Below are positions 1 through 7,407 of a stretch of 17,421 nucleotides of DNA, piece after piece. The notes under the pieces are model-generated. The model searched no databases. It saw nothing but the letters and a program-made list of their open reading frames with translations, and was not told the origin of the DNA. This stretch comes from Nitrospiraceae bacterium. Its GTDB lineage: Bacteria > Nitrospirota_A > Leptospirillia > Leptospirillales > Leptospirillaceae. The stretch spans positions 1 through 17,421 of the forward strand of contig JAPTWQ010000051.1 in NCBI GenBank assembly GCA_028064945.1. Direction: 5' to 3'. The stretch's first letter is position 1; every line of letters starts with the position of its first letter. Both the position numbers and the translations under genes were made by a program.

Positions 1-1396
1 TGATCTCTCGTTGGTTGAAGATCACGTCCGAAGGAGATAATTGCTCCTGTTTGGCAATTTCGGCGGCTCTATTTGCCACGGCCTCTTTCTGCCTTTGGCC
101 TCCCATCCCGAATGATGGCATCGACCCAGTGGTCAGATATTGCTTTGCCATCAAATCAAGCGCTGGCCCCGTCAAGGAACTGTCTTTCTGAGAAGCCACA
201 TATGATTTTTGCCAATTATCCAGATAGGGCTTTGTCATTCCCGAAAAAGGGGCGCGCGCTCCCGGAGGCAATTTTGAAACTTGGTCAGCGATCAGCTTTT
301 GGACCTCTTGCGGGGTCTTCGCCTGGGAAAGTCCTTCAAGAAAAGATGGAATCTGCTGGGAGGCTGACGCTGATCCGGCATCTTTGGCCAGAGGATATGC
401 CTGCGACTGCTCAATCAGATCCCGATAAGCCTGTGCGCGCCCCGCTGGTCCCACAGAGTTCAACAAGGGAATGTTCTTCTTGATAAAGTCCTCTCGGGTG
501 ATCTGGGGTGGTTGAGTGACCGGTGAAGATCCTGCGGTCTGTGCCGGTGACTGAGGGAGAGGAGATCCCTCTGCCATCTTTTGATGGAACTTCGTCAGAC
601 TTTTTTGATTGCGTTGCTCCTGTAGAATGGCAATCGCCTGGGTAGCCGGAACTCCCGCCGACATGAGATCGGTCATGGCAGCCGAAGCATTCCCCTGGTC
701 ATAATTCGCAATCCCTCTCATGGCCATAATCTTTTTGTATTGCGTCGGATCTTCTTTTGAGAGTCTGGCCAGCGTCTCCGGAGAATAGATCTTGTTAATC
801 TGGTCCCGGAACTGTTTGGACCGGTTGATAGGGAGCGGTGCCACCGGTGGAATCTGTGGAGCTGGTGCCGGTGTCGGGGATTGTCCATGGACTGATTCCG
901 GGGGGCGAACCCTATTTAAAAGTTGAGCGCCTACTTCGGGTACACCCAGAGCTCGGCCCGAGGGCTGATTACCCATTCCTTGAGTATTGGTAGAGGTGTC
1001 GACTGCGCCAGGTATCCCGGTGATCGAGCCTCCTTGAGGATCCATCGATCCATGCAGGGCTGCCAACCCTCCGGCTTTGTGAATGAGATGCGCCATGGTT
1101 TTGACGGGGACCTGGAGCATGGGATCCTGTCCGGATTGTGGTGTTTGAGGAATCTGTCCAGGAGGAGCAGCCTGCGCTCCGGAAGAAGGAATCTGCTGGA
1201 GGCCTCCGGAAGAGGGATTTCCTCCCGATCCTTGAGCGTATTGCTCCTTTGCCCGCTCATACTGTGCGTGGCGGCTTTGATCGTGAAGAACTCGCGGCAA
1301 TTCCAGGAGCGGCGAAACAATCGGTACATTGAGCATGTGTCCAAGAAAGTTTGCGCCGGCTTCTGCGGCATTTCCGATGCTATCAAGCACCCCCAT
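1..1396 (-). CDS. Large ejection/internal virion protein, partial (C-terminus off the left edge)
   Basis: The frame starts with ATG at 1396, behind the ribosome site AAGGAG (AAGGAGAATCC before ATG), and stays open for 465 codons to the window edge, so the C-terminus is missing. The N-terminus (MGVLDSIGNAAEAGANFLGH) is followed by a Gln/Pro/Gly/Ser-rich linker at about 55-185, then a helical, Gln- and Lys-rich region. Near residues 407-460 is a helical stretch (ALDLMAKQYLTTG, later VANRAAEIAKQ) of a kind I associate with internal virion or DNA-ejection proteins of short-tailed phages; this is recollection, not a search result. Its position last in the morphogenesis order, after tail genes and a smaller ejection-like protein, supports a protein packed in the head and expelled ahead of the DNA. 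No transglycosylase motif is seen in the visible part, but one could lie in the missing half. Structural role fairly sure, exact role inferred. Confidence 0.72.
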   Translation of the reverse strand, partial: MGVLDSIGNAAEAGANFLGHMLNVPIVSPLLELPRVLHDQSRHAQYERAKEQYAQGSGGNPSSGGLQQIPSSGAQAAPPGQIPQTPQSGQDPMLQVPVKTMAHLIHKAGGLAALHGSMDPQGGSITGIPGAVDTSTNTQGMGNQPSGRALGVPEVGAQLLNRVRPPESVHGQSPTPAPAPQIPPVAPLPINRSKQFRDQINKIYSPETLARLSKEDPTQYKKIMAMRGIANYDQGNASAAMTDLMSAGVPATQAIAILQEQRNQKSLTKFHQKMAEGSPLPQSPAQTAGSSPVTQPPQITREDFIKKNIPLLNSVGPAGRAQAYRDLIEQSQAYPLAKDAGSASASQQIPSFLEGLSQAKTPQEVQKLIADQVSKLPPGARAPFSGMTKPYLDNWQKSYVASQKDSSLTGPALDLMAKQYLTTGSMPSFGMGGQRQKEAVANRAAEIAKQEQLSPSDVIFNQREI

Positions 1397-1405
1397 GGAT
1401 TCTCC

Positions 1406-2161
1406 TTAAAAACCTAGTGCTGCAGCAGCGCCAGCAGCCAAACCGCCACCGACATTCCCGGTCCCTATCCCGAAACTACTGGAGTTCCCCGTCGTGGTCT
1501 GGTTGTAATTATTGGTCTGATTCGTGTTTGTATTGAAGTTGCCTGTTTGTGATGCATTGGCCATATCTCTCTGAGTGAGAAGATTCAACAGGCTTTGCAT
1601 GGCATCGGCATTCTGGCCGGTGATGTTGAGCCCAAGGCTGGCCAATCCTGACAGCATATTTGCGTTCTGGAACGGCAGGGAAAGCATCCCGGACTGATAC
1701 TGGGTATTGGCTCCCTGGACATCCTGATTCATCAGGTTTTGGGCATTCTGAACCGCTCCACTTTCAGCCATCGTATTGACTGAAGAATTGGTCATTCCGC
1801 GATCTGCCATATTGTTGTTAACCTGATCCAACCAGCCACCAGGACCGTTCAGTGAGTAATTGAGACCCTGCTGATCCGATGCCAGTGTGGAATTCTCGAT
1901 CGATTTCAGGCCGCTCTTCTGTGCCTTTGTCGGTTGCATCCCCGCCGAATACATGGAGGAAATATTCCCCAATGCCCCTGAAGTGGTCGAATTCATGTAA
2001 TTGGGAGTGAAGGCCCCCAAACTATTGACGATTCCAGTCTCTTGAGAGGACATCGGAGCAATGGATTGGGAAGACTGCTTCGATCCAGCACTGGTTCCCG
2101 TGGTCGATGAGGTTCCGCTGGTAGTCTTACTGCTGCTTCCGCTTCCAAAATTGAGACTCAT
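1406..2161 (-). CDS. Ser/Thr/Asn/Gln-rich ejection-like virion protein
   Basis: A 251-residue protein starting at MSLNFGSG. I chose the ATG at 2161 because GGAGG sits 8 bases upstream and the ATG overlaps the preceding stop as ATGA; an ATG at 2176 would add five residues but is badly spaced from its GGGG. The N-terminal 35 residues are Ser/Thr/Gly-rich. The middle (about 80-200) is predicted helical, with many Gln, Asn, Met and Ala. Residues 205-225 are an Asn/Thr/Gln tract, and the end is Gly/Ala-rich. I see no cysteine, signal peptide or enzymatic motif. Nine bases separate its stop from the next start, that of the large ejection protein. P22 gp7 and similar small ejection proteins occupy this place and are also low-complexity and helical, so a DNA-ejection role is inferred from position and composition. 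Confidence 0.66.
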   Translation of the reverse strand: MSLNFGSGSSSKTTSGTSSTTGTSAGSKQSSQSIAPMSSQETGIVNSLGAFTPNYMNSTTSGALGNISSMYSAGMQPTKAQKSGLKSIENSTLASDQQGLNYSLNGPGGWLDQVNNNMADRGMTNSSVNTMAESGAVQNAQNLMNQDVQGANTQYQSGMLSLPFQNANMLSGLASLGLNITGQNADAMQSLLNLLTQRDMANASQTGNFNTNTNQTNNYNQTTTGNSSSFGIGTGNVGGGLAAGAAAALGF

Positions 2162-2532
2162 CCTATTTGCCTCCATTCCCCTTTGTAACAGACTCCCTCT
2201 TTCAGTCTTTGCGCTCCGTGGCGGCTGAAAAATGCGTTAAGCCCTCTCGATGCCTTATCTTCTGCCAAGGTCGAGACCATATAAGTGGAGAACCCTCGTG
2301 CCCGACAATCCGCACTGACCCTTTTCATGATCTGTTTCCACCACATTTTGCTCTCGGGTTGGAGTGCCTGGACCCGGCAAAGAAGGACAATGTCATGGAT
2401 GGGAGCAGCTACCAAAACGACCTTGATTTGCTCTCGCTCCTCCAGCACCCAGATCCATTCGGAATCCAACTTTTTGAAAACGAGATCGACCCAATCCGGC
2501 AAAGAGTCTCCTGCACGAAGATTCCTGATCAT
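2158..2532 (-). CDS. Small GNAT-acetyltransferase-like protein
   Basis: A 124-residue protein (MIRNLRAGDSLPDWVDLVFK). Its start overlaps the upstream stop as ATGA. The middle reads as beta strands (QIKVVLVAAPIHDIVLLCRV, about 36-55) followed by a long helix (about 60-78) ending in CRARGF, another strand (TYMVSTLA) and a helix ending FFSRHGAQRL. This order resembles the second half of a GNAT fold, where a helix following strand 4 carries the acetyl-CoA pyrophosphate loop. The usual R/Q-x-x-G-x-G/A loop is not recognisable, so catalysis is doubtful. It lies between tail and ejection genes, away from any metabolic gene. It may modify a virion or host protein, or be a degenerate GNAT fold used structurally. 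Fold call is tentative. Confidence 0.55.
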   Translation of the reverse strand: MIRNLRAGDSLPDWVDLVFKKLDSEWIWVLEEREQIKVVLVAAPIHDIVLLCRVQALQPESKMWWKQIMKRVSADCRARGFSTYMVSTLAEDKASRGLNAFFSRHGAQRLKEGVCYKGEWRQIG

Positions 2533-2837
2533 TCTTTTCCCTCCAATGCAGTCACCTTCCCGAATCCCTTGTCCAGATGAATTGCCATAGCAAGGGAATG
2601 ATTCCGGATGATATCGACGGTTTCATTGCGCATGGATTCAATGGCTGCGGCCGGTCTGTTTGAAGCTGAGATAACTTCCGTCAGGAAAGTGGGAAGCGCC
2701 TGATATCCGCACATCTTCTTGAGTTCCGGCTGAGAGGCTCCCGCGTCCTTTGCAAGAAATTCCCACCACATCGGACAACCATTTTTCCCATTTGATTCCG
2801 GACACTCGGAGCATTCAAAAGCGTGTGCGTAATTCAA
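2529..2837 (-). CDS. Small cysteine-containing protein, function unknown
   Basis: A 102-residue protein. The start is TTG at 2837, chosen because GAGGAGG lies 4 bases upstream and no ATG fits. The N-terminus holds C9, C12, C21 and C43 (CSEC, then CPMWWE, then KKMCGY), a spacing that could bind one zinc ion. The second half is helical (VISASNRPAAAIESMRNETV, then DIIRNHSLAMAIHL). It sits directly after the tail fibre and overlaps the GNAT-like gene by 4 bases, so the two are probably translationally coupled and act together. I do not recognise a characterised family. It could be a small virion part or a tail assembly factor. Confidence 0.6.
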   Translation of the reverse strand: MNYAHAFECSECPESNGKNGCPMWWEFLAKDAGASQPELKKMCGYQALPTFLTEVISASNRPAAAIESMRNETVDIIRNHSLAMAIHLDKGFGKVTALEGKE

Positions 2838-2896
2838 TCTTCCTCCTCATCCCCGTCGGGCCCATTGTCGTAAGGAATCCGGTCGTTTTCAGGCAT
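2834..2896 (-). CDS. Possible 20-residue acidic peptide, MPENDRIPYDNGPDGDEEED
   Basis: This tiny frame fills the gap between the tail fibre and the cysteine-containing protein. Its ATG overlaps the fibre stop as TGATG, and its TGA overlaps the TTG start of the next gene. It has no ribosome site of its own and would depend on reinitiation after the fibre. The product would be strongly acidic (eight Asp/Glu in the last twelve residues would include the DEEED end). It may equally be a passive coupling device that brings ribosomes to the weak TTG start, since the GAGGAGG encoding its DEEED tail is that gene's ribosome site. Existence as a product is uncertain. Confidence 0.25.
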   Translation of the reverse strand: MPENDRIPYDNGPDGDEEED

Positions 2897-3897
2897 CAAT
2901 TTTTGGAACATACGATCACATTGATGTAAGCAGGGCGCCAGGTTCCGTCATTCGAAACAGCACCTCCCGTATTTCCAGTGTTTGGCCCCCCGATTCCTGA
3001 ATCATTGACGCTGATGGGAGAAGTGCGATAGGCAGTATTGTTATTACCCAGATTCCCCCCTCCGATTCCATCCGTTCCGTTTATGCCGCCTTGTCCCGTT
3101 CCCCACGCATCGAAGAAGTCAATCTGTGCGCCGTTGCCACCCACAGGTGCATCATGTTGGTGGTCAAAATAATGACTATGACCAGCAAAACTGAATCCAG
3201 ATATCCCCCAGTTACCACCGGCCCCTCCCCCTGCTCCAGAAACGACTCTCAGAACCTGATCATTGATCGATACATTCTGAGTCCATCCAGGAGGCGCGGC
3301 TGCCTGATAAAAAACACTCTCAGTCGTTGCCGGCATACTGGCCCATGCTCCATTCCAGGTCGTGGCGTTGATCGTCGTGGCGTTGACAATCTTGGCGTTG
3401 ACGATATTTGCCCCAATAGTGGCATTGGGATTTCCCCCCGGCGCCATCCCCACAACATTCCAGTAGGTTCCATCGAACTCGAACAAGCACCATCCGGAAG
3501 CCGGTAGTTCGCCTCCTGTTAGGGCAATTCCTCCCTGCAAGATGGAATAGGCTCCAAGACCGTTGACGTTCAACGTCGAGGCTGCGGTGTTCGTATTGGC
3601 GACCTTGACCGCAATGACTTGACCCTTGGCCATGGCGGACGGGAAAGAAGTAGTAACGGCAAGGGCATTCACCAGACCGGTATCCGGGCCGAAATAGAAG
3701 AACGCATTCGTGTTGACGCCAACACCTCCGAGCACCAATCCTGGCGTCGTCAAGGGTCCCTGCATGGTATCCCCAGAGGCATTCCCGGCATCTAACGCCC
3801 GCGATTCTATCCAGGTCAGTTCGCCGTGGACCTGAGTAATGTCCATCGACTCACCTGGGGCGATGTTTGCCAGATCCGCAGATGGACTAATCGGCAT
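2896..3897 (-). CDS. Tail fibre / receptor-binding protein with HxH tip motif
   Basis: A 333-residue protein starting at ATG 3897 behind AAAAGGAG. Residues 41-58 (SGDTMQGPLTTPGL...) match the SGDTMxGPL motif common in phage tail fibres. Residues about 70-150 form a fibre domain rich in Asn/Thr/Val that ends in DGTYWNVVG. Residues 163-180 are a short Asn-Ala repeat (NIVNAKIVNATTINATT), likely a trimeric beta coil. The C-terminal part (about 195-333) begins AAAPPGW, is very Gly/Asn-rich, carries H240, H242, H246 and H248 (HSHYFDHQH) and ends WRPAYINVIVCSKN, as in tail-collar-type tips such as T4 gp12, where HxH pairs bind a metal inside the trimer. It follows the gp10-like gene, the place where P22-like phages carry their needle or fibre genes. 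It probably makes first contact with the host surface. Confidence 0.85.
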   Translation of the reverse strand: MPISPSADLANIAPGESMDITQVHGELTWIESRALDAGNASGDTMQGPLTTPGLVLGGVGVNTNAFFYFGPDTGLVNALAVTTSFPSAMAKGQVIAVKVANTNTAASTLNVNGLGAYSILQGGIALTGGELPASGWCLFEFDGTYWNVVGMAPGGNPNATIGANIVNAKIVNATTINATTWNGAWASMPATTESVFYQAAAPPGWTQNVSINDQVLRVVSGAGGGAGGNWGISGFSFAGHSHYFDHQHDAPVGGNGAQIDFFDAWGTGQGGINGTDGIGGGNLGNNNTAYRTSPISVNDSGIGGPNTGNTGGAVSNDGTWRPAYINVIVCSKN

Positions 3898-3911
3898 CAG
3901 AGGACTCCTTT

Positions 3912-5810
3912 TTAGTTTTCATTCCAGCCACCGAGTAAGAAGAACAGTTCAAAGACGAAGACCTCCATGAGTCCTGAAACATTTGAAAACGAAACCGAAA
4001 ATGCAGTAGAACCTCCTCCGATGGGGATATTCTCAAGGGTTGGAGCCGGGCCAGCTGGCCACACAATCGAGGTCGGAAGCAGTGGCCACGTGTCGGCGCT
4101 CGGAAGAGTCGGCCAGTTTTGTATTGGAACAGGAGGGAGAGTGACTGGCCAGCTGGAGCCATTCTTCATTTTTAGAGTGATCCCCAGTTCTCCGGTGGCG
4201 AAGTAGGCCACGGCCAGATGTCGGAGGAGCTTCTCGTTCATCAGCCGTCCCATCGACAGGAGGGGAGTCGACACTTGTCCTACTATCTGTGTTCCCAGGG
4301 CATCAAGTCCCGTCGTCCAGTTCCAGACCGCAATTCTCCTGTTTCCATTGGAATCGATCTGACCCAAAACGGCCCCTTTGATATTGCTCGAGGAGATCTG
4401 ATAAGCAGCGAAATCAGTAGGAGGAAGATGCCAGGTGGCCCACCGGTAAACATATTGTTCCTGACCGAGGCCGAACATATTCTTGTCCATCGGATCAGGA
4501 GGGCTTACCACAAAGGCATAATCGAGATTCACGCCACCCATCGAGACATAGAAGATCACTATGTTTTCCGGCTCATACCAGACGGCACACCCCATCTCGA
4601 TGGAGGATTCCGGGAGTTGATTGAAGTTGTTTTGGACTTGTTGAGAGATTCTGGATGTCTGGAGCATCCCCTGAGAGGCGGCAAGCGAGACCAGCGAATA
4701 GATTCCGTCAGGTCCCTGAAACAGGAGATCGTTTCCGACATTGACAATTGTGCGGTGGTACCCGTACATCCCCCGGAAGGCCACAGAGACAGCAAAATTG
4801 TTGTAGCTGGTTCCGGATAGAACAAAGAGTGCGCCGTATTTAGGCCCTTTAAAGATCCACACATCCGAACCAAAGCTTCCGATGCCAGTGATGATGTCGC
4901 GTCCACCTTCCACCTGGACATTTCCTGCATCGTCCGGAGCAGTCCAATTTGATGGATTGTCGACGGCACACCAGAAAAGCATCGAAGGATCACCTCCGAA
5001 GTTTCCCGCAGCATAGATCCGGTTGTTGTGGGCAAGGAAATAGGCGCATGGAACCAGATTGTAGGCTCCCCCCGTAATAGTGAGGTCAGAGAGGGTCGTG
5101 CCATCGTAAATATAGTTGTGGTCCGTGCCATTACCGAAGACGACCTTTTTTTGCAAGACAGCAAAATTAACGGGAAGTCCAATATGATACTTGGCCGTAT
5201 CAACCGTTGGAGGAGCAGTGGTTGGGGCAATCGCTCCGGTGTCGATCCATGTCACCAGGGTGGTGTTGGCAAGGAGACCGAGAGAGCCGGAAACACGACC
5301 GTAAACATTGTAGGACGTCGCGCCTGGAATCTCCGTCCATGAGAGGACATTTTGTCCGGTTGCAGTCGTGGTGATCGTTCCTATCGGGGAAGGAAGTGTT
5401 TCCCCCTGGCCGTTCAGTGCCGTTATTTCATAGGCATATGGTCCGGCAACAAGTGTTCCAGCGGAACTCGAGTAAACAATGGTCGGTGGTGTGTTTGGAG
5501 CAGACACCGAGATCTGTTCCCATGTGGTGGTACCAGAGTTGTATTGCCAGACAATTCCACCCTGCACTGCCAGCAGATATTCGGATTGTCCGTCGACCCA
5601 GAAATCGAAAAGCCCATCGATCGGATCTGCAGAGGGAAAATCCGGTCCAAGCCATTGGTGACCAGGTCGGAGAGCAAAACTTGCCCGAGTCGTGAAATAG
5701 ACATTCAAGGCTTTTTGAAATCCGAGCACCTGGGGGGAGATGGGCGGCAGTCGGGTGTCGAGCCCGAATTTTCCGAAGTCCAACGTGATGCTCTTCATGA
5801 GGTTGGGCAT
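3912..5810 (-). CDS. P22 gp10-like stabilisation / tail hub protein with inserted domain
   Basis: A 632-residue protein following the adaptor and the 82-residue gene; its ATG overlaps the preceding stop as TGATG. In P22, gp10 binds under the gp4 adaptor, closes the head after packaging and holds the tail needle. The body is rich in beta strands with repeated blades (for example FDFWVDGQSEYLLAVQGG at about 68-85, VVFGNGTDHNYIYDGTTL at 223-240, then LAHNNRIYAAG and DLLFQGPDGIYSLVS), consistent with the beta-propeller-like fold of this class. Residues about 108-205 look like an inserted fibronectin-III-like beta sandwich (YAYEITALNGQGET, SWTEIPGATSYNVYGRV). The N-terminus (LDFGKFGLDTRLPP) resembles other phage stabilisation proteins. 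The role is assigned from synteny, length and fold pattern. Confidence 0.75.
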   Translation of the reverse strand: MPNLMKSITLDFGKFGLDTRLPPISPQVLGFQKALNVYFTTRASFALRPGHQWLGPDFPSADPIDGLFDFWVDGQSEYLLAVQGGIVWQYNSGTTTWEQISVSAPNTPPTIVYSSSAGTLVAGPYAYEITALNGQGETLPSPIGTITTTATGQNVLSWTEIPGATSYNVYGRVSGSLGLLANTTLVTWIDTGAIAPTTAPPTVDTAKYHIGLPVNFAVLQKKVVFGNGTDHNYIYDGTTLSDLTITGGAYNLVPCAYFLAHNNRIYAAGNFGGDPSMLFWCAVDNPSNWTAPDDAGNVQVEGGRDIITGIGSFGSDVWIFKGPKYGALFVLSGTSYNNFAVSVAFRGMYGYHRTIVNVGNDLLFQGPDGIYSLVSLAASQGMLQTSRISQQVQNNFNQLPESSIEMGCAVWYEPENIVIFYVSMGGVNLDYAFVVSPPDPMDKNMFGLGQEQYVYRWATWHLPPTDFAAYQISSSNIKGAVLGQIDSNGNRRIAVWNWTTGLDALGTQIVGQVSTPLLSMGRLMNEKLLRHLAVAYFATGELGITLKMKNGSSWPVTLPPVPIQNWPTLPSADTWPLLPTSIVWPAGPAPTLENIPIGGGSTAFSVSFSNVSGLMEVFVFELFFLLGGWNEN

Positions 5811-6058
5811 CAGGCATCCACTTTCATCAAAAGATCGAACTTGGCCCGCTCCAGCATCCCAACGGCGGTACTGTTGGACAATCCCGGATCGCTCAGAAAC
5901 GTGATGGTATTCCCCACCGTATAAACAAAGACATACGAATCAGGAAGGTCTTTTTTGATTCTTTCAAGGGAAGTCTCCAAATGCTTTTGGGCACGCTCAG
6001 ATAGCGCTCTCGACAGGCTTTTGAATGGTTTGGATTTATACCTCTTAGGCGAACCCAT
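5810..6058 (-). CDS. Unrecognised 82-residue protein of the neck gene cluster
   Basis: I place the start at ATG 6058: GGGGGAG lies just upstream and the ATG overlaps the adaptor's stop as TGATG. A longer version of the same frame would run inside the adaptor gene and is not credible. The N-terminal third is basic (MGSPKRYKSKPFKSLSR), the middle is helical (SERAQKHLETSLERIKKDL), and the rest alternates strand and helix (YVFVYTVGNTITFLS, GMLERAKFDLLMKV). It is coupled on both sides, to the adaptor upstream and the gp10-like gene downstream, so it is probably made in fixed ratio with neck proteins. It could be a head-completion or assembly factor; I recognise no family. Confidence 0.6.
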   Translation of the reverse strand: MGSPKRYKSKPFKSLSRALSERAQKHLETSLERIKKDLPDSYVFVYTVGNTITFLSDPGLSNSTAVGMLERAKFDLLMKVDA

Positions 6059-6966
6059 CAGCTCCCCCACAACATGCGTTCGATGATCGGATCCGCATAC
6101 CGCCTTCGGGCGATTCCGCGGAAATTCATCGGTCTGAGTTTGGGGGGATCGTCGAAGAGCGAATAGTCGGCACACATCTGAGTCCGGATCTTCACATACT
6201 CCATCCCGCAAATCTGTGCACGTCCCGGGTCGTCCAGTACATCCCGATAGAAAATAGACATTGCCCCTTCTACGATCGCCCGTCTGTAATTTGATGGGAT
6301 CAGAACAGGATCTGAATCGTTCAGGAGGTCCGGAAGTTGTGGCAAATACCAGAACTGGACAGCCATAGAGACATTCGGAAGCGGCCAGAAGGCGATCTGA
6401 GGAACGGTAGGATTGCCCGCCCCATAGAGAAGACTCCACGCCTTCGGGTTGCTGAAGAATGCGTTTGGGAGTCTGCTCAACAATTCCCGGCTACCCATAA
6501 ATGTCATGACCGGTGAGATGTTGAAAGAGGTGACCGGTTCCGGAATACGAAAGTCACCTGGCAGTGGATAGGAGAGCGGAAACAGTGAGTATCCCTGAGT
6601 AAGAGAGGTGAGCGTGATATTCGGCATCACGGACAATGTCTGTGCCGTGGGATCCACGCTGGTGACCTGGTATAGAACCTGGTCCGACCCGAACTGGACG
6701 TACCATCCTTCATTTTCAAGGGTAAAGGCTGTTCCCGCACCTGTCAGAACGTTCGTTCCGGCGATCCCCGTGAGGGTGCCGATCGTTACAGGAGGAATGG
6801 TGTTGACGTATCCCGATTTCTGAAAAAATGGCCATTCGCGATAAGAGCAAAGCTCCTGATAGACAGCATTGACCGCATTTTTCAGGACAGGGAGATAGGA
6901 CTGTTGGGAAAGGGAGCGGCTGCGATTCAAAACCTCCGTGTAGAGCGTTACGAAAGTCGGATACAT
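6058..6966 (-). CDS. Head-to-tail adaptor (gp4-like connector)
   Basis: A 302-residue protein from ATG 6966, behind GGGGGCGTGA. The N-terminal helices (about 1-50: TLYTEVLNRSRSLSQQSYLP, NAVNAVYQELCSYREWPFF) and the C-terminal helical half (YRRAIVEGAMSIFYRDVLDD...) look like the helical core of podovirus adaptor proteins that dock below the portal. Residues about 55-130 are an inserted beta domain (TIGTLTGIAGTNVLTGAG..., LYQVTSVDPTAQTLSV). The gene sits after coat and before the gp10-like gene, which is the gp4 place in P22. P22 gp4 is 166 residues, so this one is larger, mainly because of the inserted domain. The protein would extend the portal channel and receive the tail. Tail tubular protein A of T7-like phages is the related alternative name. 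Confidence 0.75.
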   Translation of the reverse strand: MYPTFVTLYTEVLNRSRSLSQQSYLPVLKNAVNAVYQELCSYREWPFFQKSGYVNTIPPVTIGTLTGIAGTNVLTGAGTAFTLENEGWYVQFGSDQVLYQVTSVDPTAQTLSVMPNITLTSLTQGYSLFPLSYPLPGDFRIPEPVTSFNISPVMTFMGSRELLSRLPNAFFSNPKAWSLLYGAGNPTVPQIAFWPLPNVSMAVQFWYLPQLPDLLNDSDPVLIPSNYRRAIVEGAMSIFYRDVLDDPGRAQICGMEYVKIRTQMCADYSLFDDPPKLRPMNFRGIARRRYADPIIERMLWGS

Positions 6967-6987
6967 TCACGCCCCCAATCTTGCCAG

Positions 6988-7386
6988 TTAAGCCAAAGAA
7001 CCTTCAAAAAAGATTCCGTCGATAGTGCATGTGTCTGTTGATGTTCCCAACGTCCAGTCCAATCCAATCATGCTGATCGGCGTGGCGTTGTAGGTGATCT
7101 GATACGTGCCGGGAGTGGTAATGCCCGTTATTTTCCCGAGGGCTCCTCCGGATGTCAGGTTGACACCATCAGGAGACGACTCGGCATTGACCCCCAGCGT
7201 TCCGGAAATAGCACTCACAACGATCCAGAGTGTGATCTTCTCCGCCCCGTTGATGATGCTTCCGGTAACGGCTCCGGTGATGTCGTTGCCAGCCGCATTC
7301 TTGAATTTCCCGGACAATCCCCCACTCCCGGCCAGAGAAACACCGGGAATGAGGAACATTGGTCCCATATGTGAAGACAGTCCCAT
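6988..7386 (-). CDS. Small beta-sandwich virion protein (decoration or completion)
   Basis: A 132-residue protein starting at ATG 7386, 7 bases after AGGAGG; an internal ATG (MGPMF) exists but lacks a good ribosome site. From residue 25 on it is almost all strand and turn: ITLWIVVSAISGTLGVNAE, SSPDGVNL, GTYQITYNATPISMIGLDWTLGTS. The pattern SxISGT..., ESSPDG, then GTYxI and xLDWTxGT is one I associate with small phage structural beta sandwiches that follow the coat gene. It has no signal peptide. It lies between coat and adaptor, so a head decoration or head-completion role is likely but inferred. Confidence 0.62.
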   Translation of the reverse strand: MGLSSHMGPMFLIPGVSLAGSGGLSGKFKNAAGNDITGAVTGSIINGAEKITLWIVVSAISGTLGVNAESSPDGVNLTSGGALGKITGITTPGTYQITYNATPISMIGLDWTLGTSTDTCTIDGIFFEGSLA

Positions 7387-7407
7387 CGCCGTTCCTCCTG
7401 CTTTGGT

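Noticed and set aside
923..1417. Overlapping plus- and minus-strand frames of 150-165 residues
   Set aside because: They lie over the long frame of the ejection protein at 1-1396, which has a good ribosome site and phage-like composition. The minus-strand one (931-1386) is the same DNA in a different frame.
4218..5924. Several frames of 100-220 residues on both strands
   Set aside because: All fall inside the gp10-like gene and have Arg/Ser/Pro-rich shadow composition, with no ribosome sites.
6058..6439. N-terminal extension of the 82-residue gene to 209 residues
   Set aside because: The extra part overlaps the adaptor frame entirely and reads as Ser/Arg/Cys-rich shadow sequence. ATG 6058 has GGGGGAG upstream and a TGATG overlap.
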